Shown: piece after piece, positions 11,661-20,926 of the stretch
How the letters are laid out: every line of letters starts with the position of its first letter
Numbering within the stretch: position 1 is the stretch's first letter
Assembly (NCBI RefSeq): GCF_020283565.1
Contig: NC_060062.1
Span: forward strand, 4,563,322-4,627,321
Length of the DNA stretch: 64,000 nt
Direction: 5' to 3'
Source: Trifolium pratense
Taxonomy: Eukaryota; Streptophyta; Magnoliopsida; Fabales; Fabaceae
Made by a program: the position numbers and the translations under genes
Notes under the pieces: generated by a model
The model's input: the letters and a program-made list of their open reading frames with translations, nothing else
Database searches by the model: none
Told to the model about the DNA's origin: nothing

Positions 11661-14600
11661 ATGCCTCCCCGCGTTGCTCCGGCTGCTCCGGTTGATCCTG
11701 TTTTGGATCAGACGAGCCCTTTCTATGTTCATCCTAGTGACGGTCCCTCCTCCGTCACCGTCACGCCAGTTCTGAACGGTTCCAACTATCACTCTTGGGC
11801 GCGTGCTATGCGTCGAGCTCTCGGCGGTAAGATGAAATTTGATTTTGTCGACGGCTCCATTCCGGTTCCGATTGATCCGTTTGATCCGTCTCTGCGTGCT
11901 TGGAATCGATGCAATATGCTCGTTCATTCTTGGATCCTCAACTCTGTATCCGAATCGATCGCTCAATCAATTGTGTTCATGGAAAACGCGATCGATGTGT
12001 GGAACGACTTGAAGGAACGTTTTTCGCAAGGTGATCTTGTTCGAATTGCTGAATTGCAGCAAGAAATCTATTCCCTCCGTCAAGATTCGCGTTCTGTTAC
12101 CGAATTCTTTTCTGCTTTGAAGATCCTCTGGGAAGAGCTTGAGCTTTATCTTCCAATTCCGACGTGCACATGCCGCGTGAAATGCAATTGCGATGCGATG
12201 CGCCGTGCTCGTGCTAATCATCAGTTGATGTATGTGATTCGCTTCCTTACTGGTCTCAATGATCACTTCGATATGGTTAAGTCTCAGATCCTTCTCCTGG
12301 ATCCTCTTCCTTCCTTGAATAAGATCTTCTCTATGGTGATTCAGCATGAACGCCAAGGTAATTTCACTCCTTCTGAACATTCTAAGGCTTTGATTAATGC
12401 TGCGAATTTTAGGCCTCCTGGTTCTACTTCAAGTTCTAAGAATTCTAGGTCAAATTCTTCTACTGGTAAGCGTGTTTGTACCTTCTGTGGTAAGGACAAC
12501 CACATCATTGACAACTGCTATCAGAAGCACGGCTTACCGCCACATCTTCAGAAGAAATCTCAGGCTCATAATGCTGCAGCTGAGGGAAACGATTGTGATA
12601 ATAATTCTATTGCTGCATCTGAGCCCCAAGCTGCTAGTTCTAGTTCTGCTCCTATGACACAGGATCAATGGGAGAGGTTAATTGCTCTAATTCAAAACTC
12701 TTCACTGAGTCAAGGTTCCATTCCTGCTTCCTCAAATCAGGTTGGTTCTTCCAATGTCACTGGTCATACATCAGTGAATCAAGGTATAATCTCAACTTCT
12801 TTCGTTAACCATACTACTCCAAGTACGTGGATCATTGATTCAGGTGCTAGTCACCATATTTGCACATCACTCACTTGGTTTCATTCATATAATGAAATCA
12901 ATCCTATTAGTGTTAGGTTACCTAATGGTACTTCTGTTTATGCTAAACATAGTGGTCTAGTGAAATTCACTAATAATTTTGTGTTACACAATGTGTTATG
13001 CATACCAGAATTTTCAGTCAATTTGCTGTCTGTTTCTAGTTTGAGTCAATTTTCAAATTACTCAGTTATTTTCAATGGTATGCAATGTGTAATTCAGGAG
13101 CAGGGAACTTGGAAGACGATTGGTTCTGCTGAAGTTGTAGATGGATTGTATTACCTCAATCACAAGTTCAAGCCAGTTTATGTTTCTGCTATATCCAACA
13201 ATGAACCTACTATTTTCCACATTCCTAATAAAGCCCTATGGCATTTTAGATTAGGCCACTTGTCCCAATCTAGGATGAATCTGTTAGTTTCCCAATTCCC
13301 CTTTATTGTTGTTGATCATGGAGCTATATGTGATGTGTGTCACTTTGCTAGACACAAGAAACTACCTTTTAGTTCAAGTATTAATAAAGCTTCCAAACCT
13401 TATGAATTGATTCATTTTGACATTTGGGGTCCTCTCTCTATTAAATCTGTTCATGGTTATGCTTATTTCTTAACTGCAGTAGATGATTTTAGTAGATTTA
13501 CATGGGTTACTTTAATGAAAACTAAAGCTGAAGCAAGACAAAGTGTTATAAACTTCATAAACTTGATTGAAACTCAAAATGAATGCAAAGTTAAGATTGT
13601 TCGAACTGATAATGGTCCTGAATTTTTAATACCAAATTTTTATCAATCAAAAGGTATAATGCATCAAACTAGTTGTGTAGAGACACCTCAGCAAAATGGA
13701 AGGGTAGAAAGGAAACACCAGCATATCCTCAATGTTGGTAGAGCCTTACTCTACCATTCCAATTTGCCTAAAAGTTTTTGGTCCTATGCTGTCATTCATG
13801 CCACTTACATCATAAATAGAATACCTTCTCCTCTTTTACAAAACAAATCACCTTATGAACTTTTGCATAATCATTCACCTGATATGAACACTTTAAAAGT
13901 CTTTGGTTCTCTTGCTTATGCTTCTACTTTACAAGCAAACAGAACAAAACTTGAACATAGGGGTAGAAAATGTATTTTCTTGGGGTACAAGCAAGGTGTG
14001 AAAGGCACTATACTCTATGATCTACATTCCAAAGAAATTTTTTTGTCTAGACATGTTACATATCATGACCACATACTGCCTTATCACACATCTACCAATC
14101 CACAAAATTGGCATTACCACACAAATATCTCCCATAATGATGCCCCAACTGTTCCTAATGATCTTCATGATGTACTACCATATAATAATCCTCACACTGA
14201 CAATGTTGTTGACCCCCCATCACCCGTTGATCATGCTAACCCTACTGATTCAGACACAACTTCTTCAACTGTTAACCCTGACAACACAGTTTCCACCCAT
14301 ATCAGACCTTCCAGGCAGAAACAAAAACCTGCTTACTTATCTGATTATGTGTGCAATACATCTACAAGTTCATCAGCTCCTCTCTCTTCTGGTAATCTCT
14401 ATCCTATCTCAGCTTTTCATTCTTATTCACATTTGTCATCTTTACATGCTTCTTACACAAATTCCATCACACACTGCACTGAACCAAATACCTATGCTGA
14501 GGCTTGCATGTCTGAACATTGGCAAAGTGCTATGAGGGCTGAATTAGAAGCATTAGCTAAGAATGGAACTTGGAAATTTGTGGATTTACCCTCTCATGTG

Positions 14601-16052
14601 AAGCCAATAGGCAGTAAATGGGTTTACAAAGTAAAGCATAAATCTGATGGATCCATTGAGAGATATAAGGCAAGATTAGTAGCAAAAGGGTACAATCAAA
14701 TAGAAGGATTGGATTTTTTTGATACTTTTTCACCGGTGGCCAAGATGTCTACTGTCAGAATCCTACTTGCTTTAGCATCCATCAAGCATTGGCATTTACA
14801 TCAATTAGATGTAAATAATGCTTTTCTACATGGAGAATTAAAGGAGGATGTTTACATGACTGTTCCAGAAGGTGTTAATTCTCCAAAACCCAATCAAGTA
14901 TGCAAGTTGCTCAAGAGTCTCTATGGGCTTAAGCAGGCAAGCAGAAAGTGGTATGAAAGATTAACATCTTTATTGCTTCAACAAGGGTACACACAATCTA
15001 CTGCAGACTATTCTCTCTTTACTTATCATAAGGATAATGATTTTACTGCTTTACTTATCTATGTTGATGACATTATCCTAGCTGGTACTTCACTTACAGA
15101 GTTTCAAAGAATTAAAACCATTTTAGATGACAATTTTAAAATCAAAGATCTTGGTGTGCTTAAATATTTTCTTGGTTTAGAAGTTGCCCATTCCAAGCAA
15201 GGAATCAGTGTATCACAGAGAAAATACTGTTTGGATTTACTAAAGGATTCTGGTTTATTAGGATCTAAACCTGCAGCTACACCTCTTGATCCTTCCATTA
15301 AGCTACATCAAGATGCTGGGAAGCTGTATGAAGATGTATCTTCTTACAGAAGGCTTGTTGGAAGACTATACCTTACACATACAAGACCTGACATTAGTTT
15401 TGCAGTTCAACAACTCAGCCAGTTTCTGCAAAAACCTACAGTTACTCATTATCATGCAGCTTGTAGGATTGTGAGGTATCTTAAGCATAGTCCTGGAAGA
15501 GGTTTGATGTTCCCTAAAGCTTCAGAAATTCAAATTTTGGGCTATTCAGATGCTGACTGGGCTGGGTGTATTGATAGCAGAAGATCCATTTCAGGTTATT
15601 GTTTTTTTCTCGGCAATTCTCTTATCTCTTGGAAAGCTAAGAAACAAATCACTGTGTCTAGGTCATCCTCTGAAGCTGAATACAGAGCACTCTCTACTGC
15701 CACTTGTGAACTCATTTGGATTCTATTTCTACTCAAAGATCTCAATATTTCTTGCACTAGACCACCTGTCCTGTACTGTGATAATCAAAGTGCATTGCAT
15801 ATAGCCTCCAATCCTGTCTTCCATGAACGAACTAAACATCTAGAAATAGATTGTCATTTGGTGCGTGAAAAAGTTCAACAAGGCCTACTTAGACTCTTGC
15901 CCATTTCAACACAAGAACAACTAGCTGATTGTTTGACAAAAGCACTGCCAGTGGCTAAGTTCAATGCCTTCATATCCAAGCTTGGCTTGTTGGATATATA
16001 CCAAGCTCAAGCTTGTGGGAAGCTGTTAAGAAAAGAAGAATTGAAACAATAG
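11661..16052 (+). CDS. Copia gag-pol polyprotein, 1463 aa, intact
   Basis: This single frame supplies all replication functions of the element. An N-terminal gag region (LNGSNYHSWARAMRRAL) leads to a CCHC zinc knuckle near residue 273 (CTFCGKDNHIIDNC). The aspartic protease motif WIIDSGASHH is near residue 390, followed by the gag-pre-integrase zinc region (HFRLGHLS, CDVC). The integrase core has D587, D650 (RTDNGPEF) and the glutamate in QQNGRVERKH near 683. Reverse transcriptase has KARLVAKGYNQ and YVDD near 1134, and RNase H has SDADWAG near 1296 and SSSEAEYRAL. No stop or frameshift interrupts it. The frame runs past the internal region, and its last nine codons and stop lie inside the 3' LTR. 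The start is the first ATG after the primer-binding site. Confidence 0.96.
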   Translation: MPPRVAPAAPVDPVLDQTSPFYVHPSDGPSSVTVTPVLNGSNYHSWARAMRRALGGKMKFDFVDGSIPVPIDPFDPSLRAWNRCNMLVHSWILNSVSESIAQSIVFMENAIDVWNDLKERFSQGDLVRIAELQQEIYSLRQDSRSVTEFFSALKILWEELELYLPIPTCTCRVKCNCDAMRRARANHQLMYVIRFLTGLNDHFDMVKSQILLLDPLPSLNKIFSMVIQHERQGNFTPSEHSKALINAANFRPPGSTSSSKNSRSNSSTGKRVCTFCGKDNHIIDNCYQKHGLPPHLQKKSQAHNAAAEGNDCDNNSIAASEPQAASSSSAPMTQDQWERLIALIQNSSLSQGSIPASSNQVGSSNVTGHTSVNQGIISTSFVNHTTPSTWIIDSGASHHICTSLTWFHSYNEINPISVRLPNGTSVYAKHSGLVKFTNNFVLHNVLCIPEFSVNLLSVSSLSQFSNYSVIFNGMQCVIQEQGTWKTIGSAEVVDGLYYLNHKFKPVYVSAISNNEPTIFHIPNKALWHFRLGHLSQSRMNLLVSQFPFIVVDHGAICDVCHFARHKKLPFSSSINKASKPYELIHFDIWGPLSIKSVHGYAYFLTAVDDFSRFTWVTLMKTKAEARQSVINFINLIETQNECKVKIVRTDNGPEFLIPNFYQSKGIMHQTSCVETPQQNGRVERKHQHILNVGRALLYHSNLPKSFWSYAVIHATYIINRIPSPLLQNKSPYELLHNHSPDMNTLKVFGSLAYASTLQANRTKLEHRGRKCIFLGYKQGVKGTILYDLHSKEIFLSRHVTYHDHILPYHTSTNPQNWHYHTNISHNDAPTVPNDLHDVLPYNNPHTDNVVDPPSPVDHANPTDSDTTSSTVNPDNTVSTHIRPSRQKQKPAYLSDYVCNTSTSSSAPLSSGNLYPISAFHSYSHLSSLHASYTNSITHCTEPNTYAEACMSEHWQSAMRAELEALAKNGTWKFVDLPSHVKPIGSKWVYKVKHKSDGSIERYKARLVAKGYNQIEGLDFFDTFSPVAKMSTVRILLALASIKHWHLHQLDVNNAFLHGELKEDVYMTVPEGVNSPKPNQVCKLLKSLYGLKQASRKWYERLTSLLLQQGYTQSTADYSLFTYHKDNDFTALLIYVDDIILAGTSLTEFQRIKTILDDNFKIKDLGVLKYFLGLEVAHSKQGISVSQRKYCLDLLKDSGLLGSKPAATPLDPSIKLHQDAGKLYEDVSSYRRLVGRLYLTHTRPDISFAVQQLSQFLQKPTVTHYHAACRIVRYLKHSPGRGLMFPKASEIQILGYSDADWAGCIDSRRSISGYCFFLGNSLISWKAKKQITVSRSSSEAEYRALSTATCELIWILFLLKDLNISCTRPPVLYCDNQSALHIASNPVFHERTKHLEIDCHLVREKVQQGLLRLLPISTQEQLADCLTKALPVAKFNAFISKLGLLDIYQAQACGKLLRKEELKQ

Positions 16053-16258
16053 AAACTCTACTCTTAGGCCTCACTTGTACTTTACTTTTGTACTTCCTAA
16101 CTGAATGTGTACTACACATTGTACTACACAGTGTATATATAGTGACATAAAGCACTATATTCAAATTCATTCATTCAATAATAATTTTTCCCTTTCTCTT
16201 TACCCTTTTTCTCTCTAGAATTCAGTTATGAATTCAGTTACATTCATCTTTCTCAATA
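16024..16258 (+). repeat. 3' LTR of the Copia element
   Basis: A 235-bp copy with no difference from the 5' LTR by eye. Its first 29 bases also carry the end of the gag-pol frame. The purine-rich gtgggaagc just upstream is a candidate, though weak, polypurine tract. Confidence 0.95.
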
Positions 16259-16318
16259 TGACTGCTTGTTTATTGTACTCAATAAGATATACACCGTTCT
16301 TATGCTGGCTCAGTTTCT

Positions 16319-17209
16319 TAAAGAGTATTCTAAGAGCATCCACAATGGAGCACTCCAATTTTGAGTACTTAAATGAGTCTCAATGGACACATCACTAATT
16401 TTTTGCAATGATAATGTTAGAACTTCAAGTTGGACGGGCCGCTTTTGATCATTGGAGTGAGTGGTTTGCTGTTCATAAGATGCGAAGTACTGATGATCAT
16501 TATGTTCCGCTTTTAAGCACGGATCGGTGGGAAAAGCCTCGTTTAGAATGGTTAAAATGCAATGTCGATGCAGCTTTTTTTGTTGACTCGGGAAGGACAA
16601 CAATGAGTGCTTGTTTTCGTAATAGCTCCAGTGAGTTTACTGCTGGAATCACAAAGTGGCAGCGGATGGTTTTATCAACAGAGGAGGGTGAAACATGGAC
16701 ATTATTGCAAACCATGAATGAAGCTAAGCATAGAGGTTTTGAACGAGTCCAAATTCGAAAGTGACTCTCAAGTGCTGGTTGAGGCAATTCGTACCAAGAG
16801 TCGAGGCAATTCGTACCAAGAGTCGAGGCAATTCAGAGTTTCTTTCAATCGTTAATGATATTATTCTTGTTATGTTCTCTTGTGCAAACTTTGAAATTAA
16901 GTTTATTAGGAGACAAGTGAATTTGGTTGCTCATACGCTAGCTAGGGCGGCCAATTCTTGGACTAGTTTCTATAGATTTGAGATTATTTCTTCATGTATT
17001 GAACTTTTGGTAATTAATGAAATGCATTAAGTTTGTTTCGTTAAATATATATATATTTTAAACCTATTATAATAATAAAAAAAAACAACTTTTAATTATT
17101 TTTTTTATAAAAAAAATTAAGATTTACCAAATAATTTAAACTTTAGTTTAAAAGTTATTATTTTTAACTTTATGATTAAAAAAGCTTCTAAACAAAAAAA
17201 AAAAAAAAA
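16319..17209 (+). pseudogene. LINE-type RNase H relic with poly(A) tail
   Basis: An insertion relative to the paralogous reductase flank near 28,720. It begins with a miniature-element-like piece (gagcatccacaatggagcac) and then encodes an RNase H-like region (RVT_3 type) of a plant non-LTR retroelement: WLKCNVDAAFF, then FESDSQVLVEAIRTKS, then FIRRQVNLVAHTLARAA. One extra base near 16,752 shifts the frame before FESDS. A 22-bp tandem duplication at 16,781-16,824 (unit gaggcaattcgtaccaagag plus tc) shifts it again. An A-run near 17,190-17,209 looks like the 3' tail. Endonuclease and RT regions are absent, so this is a 5'-truncated dead copy. Confidence 0.75.
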
Positions 17210-17356
17210 AGCTAGGCGATACATGCCCGTATAAACTATTGTTCCTTAAGTAAGTTTAAGTTGTTGGTGAAAGCAATAATAGATCTCAAAGTACTTGTCA
17301 CCCCTTCACAAACTTGTGTCAAACGTGCCCATATAAACTATTGTTCCTTAAGTAAG

Positions 17357-18043
17357 TGATAAGCGACCGCTTAGGATCGTCTTGAAAACAGGTAAAAGAG
17401 GAACTTGACCCTAACCGCGACCTGCCGGTAGAACCAAAGTTATCAAGATATAGAGGAACTTGACCCTAACCGCGACCTGCCGGTAGAACCAAAGTTATCA
17501 AATAAAGTGCGACCCTAACCGCGACCTGCCGGTAGAACCAACACTATAAAGTTCTTATCTCAAGAACAAAGGAAAAGTTCTCACAAGAAAACTCTCAAAT
17601 TATATTAAACTTCAAGTTGTCCTTTGAGAAGTACATGATAGTCCTATTTATAGCATATCCTTACGTAGTAGGATTTATTGTCCACTATCATTCATTCATT
17701 ATAGACCTTAGAAAATTCCCACTAACTTGCTTATAAATTCCTACTAGCCACTATAATGACTTAGTGCACCACTAGGAAGCATTTAGAAAGCCTAGGGAGC
17801 AACTAAAGGTCATCTAAAAACCCTCCTAATACCAAAAACGAAAATTACAATAAAAATAAAGAAAATTTGACTTAATTGTTTTCTATTTAGTCCAATATTA
17901 TTAGACCATAAATCAGCCCAAAAATGTTTCTTATCATGTGAAATGGGCTTCAAGTTGGGCTCAAGTATCTCCATCCAAATATTTTTTTGTGCATTTTTTT
18001 ATAAGTTTCCTTCCACATGTTTAGGGAACTCGTGATCGTATCA
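17357..18043 (-). repeat. LTR (3' LTR in element orientation), with internal triple repeat
   Basis: Both LTRs contain two full copies and one partial copy of a roughly 55-bp unit built on gaccctaaccgcgacctgcc and ggtagaacca (about 17,405-17,542 here, 19,011-19,148 in the other). It is notably GC-richer than its surroundings. Confidence 0.9.
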
Positions 18044-18906
18044 TTCTCTCCCTCTTCAAGAGGATTTGTCCTCAAATCCAAACCTGCATAAATAACTAAA
18101 AGATTAGTAAAAAAAATTCTCTCTTTTGGATATTCCCTTTCTTTTTGCAAGTTGAATTTTTCTTCTTCAATCTTCTCAAAGTTGACATCTTTTTCAACCT
18201 CCTCATTTATTTTTCTCTCATAAATTTCCTTCGCTTCACATTCATTTTTCTTTTCTTCTTTTCTCTCAATATTTTCTTTCTCCTCCACTTCTATAACATC
18301 ATTATATTTTCTCTCACAATTTTCCATCTTCTCTACTTCCTTTTCTTTACTTTTCTCAAAAGTAAGATTTCTATCTTCTTCACTAACTTCTCCTTGAGAT
18401 AAAGACTCTAGAGTACAAGAAGTAAAATAAACAATATTAAAAGGAATGATGACATTTTCGGTAGCCACAAAAATGCTATCAATTTCTTTTTCGATAATCT
18501 CTTCTTTTGTTTTCTCACTCTTAGGAATGGTGACATTTTCGATAGCCACAAAAATGTTTTCAATTTCTTTTTCAATAATTTCTTCTCCCTTCACTTCACT
18601 TTCAAATTTCTCCTTGCTCTCTTGTTTTCTTTTCTCTCTACCAATCTCTTTATTTTGGAAGTTACAACAAAATACATCAAAATTTGCAATATGTTTTTTT
18701 GTTTGTCCCTCACTTTTCATTCTTCTATCTTCTATCTCCTTTTCTCCGTCTCTTTTTTTATAATTTTTTCTATAATTCCTCTCTATGCGATCAAACTTTT
18801 CATGAAGCTTTTGAAATTCTTGAAATAATAGCTTCTCCAAATGTTTCATGGAGACATGCTTTTCTTCCTCCATATTTTTTTTTTCAACTCCTTTTTTTTT
18901 TAACAA
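17950..18906 (-). CDS. Lys/Glu-rich coiled-coil-like protein of the non-autonomous LTR element, 318 aa
   Basis: The only long frame in the element, running from just after the primer-binding site through the polypurine tract into the LTR. It is dominated by Glu, Lys, Arg and Asn with heptad-like stretches (MKHLEKLLFQEFQKLHEKFD) that suggest coiled coil. Two internal repeats share EEIIEKEI and IFVA followed by ENV and IP (about residues 110-155). The C terminus includes LDLRTNPLEEGEND, a phrase I associate with the end of plant Ty3/Gypsy polyproteins, where the coding frame overlaps the polypurine tract. That suggests derivation from a Gypsy element with the enzymatic core replaced. The function is unknown; it could be a gag-like protein or a captured host fragment. 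Confidence 0.6.
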   Translation of the reverse strand: MLKKKGVEKKNMEEEKHVSMKHLEKLLFQEFQKLHEKFDRIERNYRKNYKKRDGEKEIEDRRMKSEGQTKKHIANFDVFCCNFQNKEIGREKRKQESKEKFESEVKGEEIIEKEIENIFVAIENVTIPKSEKTKEEIIEKEIDSIFVATENVIIPFNIVYFTSCTLESLSQGEVSEEDRNLTFEKSKEKEVEKMENCERKYNDVIEVEEKENIERKEEKKNECEAKEIYERKINEEVEKDVNFEKIEEEKFNLQKEREYPKERIFFTNLLVIYAGLDLRTNPLEEGENDTITSSLNMWKETYKKMHKKIFGWRYLSPT

Positions 18907-18962
18907 GATAAAAAAAATGATAGATCAAACCTGATTTCAAGAGCCGAAGCTCGGATACCAAC

Positions 18963-19650
18963 TGATAAGCGACCGCTTAGGATCGTCTTGAAAACAGGTA
19001 AAAGAGGAACTTGACCCTAACCGCGACCTGCCGGTAGAACCAAAGTTATCAAGATATAGAGGAACTTGACCCTAACCGCGACCTGCCGGTAGAACCAAAG
19101 TTATCAAATAAAGTGCGACCCTAACCGCGACCTGCCGGTAGAACCAACACTATAAAGTTCTTATCTCAAGAACAAAGGAAAAGTTCTCACAAGAAAACTC
19201 TCAAATTATATTAAACTTCAAGTTGTCCTTTGAGAAGTACATGATAGTCCTATTTATAGCATATCCTTACGTAGTAGGATTTATTGTCCACTATCATTCA
19301 TTCATTATAGACCTTAGAAAATTCCCACTAACTTGCTTATAAATTCCTACTAGCCACTATAATGACTTAGTGCACCACTAGGAAGCATTTAGAAAGCCTA
19401 GGGAGCAACTAAAGGTCATCTAAAAACCCTCCTAATACCAAAAACGAAAATTACAATAAAAATAAAGAAAATTTGACTTAATTGTTTTCTATTTAGTCCA
19501 ATATTATTAGACCATAAATCAGCCCAAAAATGTTTCTTATCATGTGAAATGGGCTTCAAGTTGGGCTCAAGTATCTCCATCCAAATATTTTTTTGTGCAT
19601 TTTTTTTATAAGTTTCCTTCCACATGTTTAGGGAACTCGTGATCGTATCA
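18963..19650 (-). repeat. LTR (5' LTR in element orientation)
   Basis: A 688-bp partner of the repeat at 17,357-18,043 with the same triple internal repeat. The primer-binding site lies immediately outside its low-coordinate end. Confidence 0.9.
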
Positions 19651-19789
19651 GTAAGTTTAAGTTGTTGGCGAAAGCAATTGTGTCTAATTGGAACCTATTT
19701 GGTTTATCACTTGCTTACTTCCTATTTAACCCAACTTAATTAAATTATCAATGCATGATGTTGGAACTATTGACATTATGCATGCCAAT

Positions 19790-19950
19790 TAAAAAAAATT
19801 CCCCTATCATCCGGCCCACTGGACTGTCTAATCTGGTTAGAAAGTCAATACTGGCATTACATGGTTTCAGTCTCCTCCCGATCGTAGTTGCAGAGGATCA
19901 AACCGTGGTCCTCTCTACAAAGTCCAACGCCAATCACCACTAGACTAGAT
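19790..19950 (-). mobile_element. tRNA-derived SINE-like insertion
   Basis: Relative to the paralogous flank near 28,890-28,930, about 155 bp are inserted between gcatgccaatt and aacttactagaaattgg. On the minus strand the insert carries an A-box-like TAGTGGTGATTGG (19,930-19,942) and a B-box-like GGTTTGATCC (19,895-19,904), spaced as in a tRNA head. It ends in a T-run. This fits a short SINE; the family was not identified. Confidence 0.65.
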
Positions 19951-20374
19951 GTGTTAACTTACTAGAAATTGGTTTAATCGTTTTTCCATATATTGACAAA
20001 CCACGTATTATGGTTGGTTTAATATTGTGAAAATCCATTATCCAATTATATATCATCATGTATGTTATTAGTTATGTGATTACTGATTAGCATATCTATG
20101 ATTAATGGTTGTGTTGCATTGCATATGTTCATGAAGGATGTGTGTTTTGGACTGGACTGGAATAGAATTAGCCCAACATCGCACCCACTTGGTTTAATAC
20201 GGTGTCAAGTAACTCAGTGGTATAACTGGATGTTCCTACCAACTGAGTTAAACTCATCTAACATCCTAACCCATTTTTAAATTTAGAAATATGTTTTTTT
20301 ACCATATTTAAATAGGTAAATTCTAATATCAATCACTTCATCAAGTGGTCCATGGTGGACTAGTCATGAATAAC

Positions 20375-20648
20375 ATTATAACGAATACGAATTTTACAAA
20401 ATTCACCGTTGGATTGAAAATTTATATCATAAAGATCATCCATAGAAAAATTTAGAAAAATTGAAAATCATTTAATATGTTATTGAGACACATCAAGATT
20501 AACGGTTTATTAAATAACGTAAATTTTGATAGGTCTCAATAACATATCAAATGATTTTCAAAAAATTTTAAAAAATTTATAGATGATCTATACGATATAA
20601 ACTTTCAATCCAACAGTAAATTTCATAAAATTCATATTCGGTAGATCA
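20375..20648. mobile_element. Foldback miniature element upstream of reductase copy 1
   Basis: Arms of about 115-120 bp are near reverse complements. The left has gttggattgaaaatttatat, aatatgttattgagac; the right, read in reverse, has gttggattgaaagtttatat, gatatgttattgagac. The centre is about 45 bp. No ORF is present. It lies about 280 bp upstream of the copy 1 ATG, within its probable promoter region. Confidence 0.75.
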
Positions 20649-20757
20649 CTTCTCCACAGTAGCATTACCCTATTTAAATATGTTTCTTTACCATGCCATT
20701 AATACGGATAATGAACATGCATTCAAAAAAAAAAATTACGGATAATGAACAGATGGA

Positions 20758-20770
20758 TCATATAAATATA
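20758..20770 (+). promoter_or_regulatory. Possible TATA box of reductase copy 1
   Basis: catataaatatag lies about 160 bp upstream of the ATG at 20,927. The segment between it and the ATG, including tctctggaattttctgaa-type sequence and the leader aaaagaagaggaggtgataa, is shared with copy 3, which suggests a conserved promoter and leader. Confidence 0.4.
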
Positions 20771-20926
20771 GAATCACACGACACGAACATCTCTGGAATT
20801 TTCTGAAATATTACTATTTATTAGTATTATGTGAATTAAATAAATTTATGTGAATATTCAGACGTCAGAGTTGTGTTGTCTTTGTCCTTTTGAGATTTTT
20901 TGAGAGTAAAAGAAGAGGAGGTGATA

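Larger units (their letters stand above)
11361..16258 (+). mobile_element. Complete Ty1/Copia LTR retrotransposon
   Basis: A 4.9-kb element with two 235-bp LTRs that I read as identical, flanked by a 5-bp target duplication tgact (11,356-11,360 and 16,259-16,263). The sequence after the 5' LTR, tggtatcattcgc at 11,596, fits a primer-binding site for initiator-methionine tRNA. One uninterrupted gag-pol frame fills the interior in the order protease-integrase-RT-RNase H, which defines Copia. The LTR ends are TG...TA rather than TG...CA. Identical LTRs and an open frame imply recent insertion. It lies in the 3' flank of reductase copy 0; the paralogue at 28,661-28,690 shows the uninterrupted site aaatgtgactgcttgttta. 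Confidence 0.97.
17357..19650 (-). mobile_element. Non-autonomous LTR retrotransposon (small LARD/TRIM-like)
   Basis: Two direct repeats of 687 and 688 bp (17,357-18,043 and 18,963-19,650) bound a 919-bp interior and are flanked by the 5-bp duplication gtaag (17,352-17,356 and 19,651-19,655). By eye they differ only in the length of one T-run. On the minus strand the LTR begins TGATACGATCACG and ends GCGGTCGCTTATCA. It is followed at about 18,950-18,962 by a primer-binding-like GTTGGTATCCGAGC and, before the other LTR, by the polypurine tract GAAGAGGGAGAGAA. No protease, integrase or RT is encoded, so mobility would depend on a partner element. The paralogous flank near 28,725 (aagtaagtttaag) is the empty site. 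Confidence 0.93.

Noticed and set aside
11601..12380. Minus-strand open frames of 121 and 137 aa under the Copia gag region
   Set aside because: They are antisense shadows of a strongly coding frame and show no domain.
12397..15804. Several + strand frames of 60-170 aa inside the Copia element
   Set aside because: All lie out of frame within gag-pol, with Ile/Leu/His-rich compositions typical of shifted reading.
17401..17545. Spaced identical units that superficially resemble a CRISPR array
   Set aside because: This is plant DNA, there are only two and a half units, they are nearly contiguous and lie in an LTR that is duplicated as a whole.
18145..18911. Hydrophobic + strand frames (Phe/Leu/Ile-rich, membrane-like) in the non-autonomous LTR element
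   Set aside because: They are the complement of the Lys/Glu-rich minus-strand frame; Lys/Glu codons read in reverse give Phe/Leu. The element's primer-binding site and polypurine tract fix the minus strand as sense.
20205..20265. tRNA-like A- and B-box phrases (agtggtataactgg, gagttaaactc)
   Set aside because: The boxes are too close, no cloverleaf can be drawn and no insertion border is seen against paralogous sequence.
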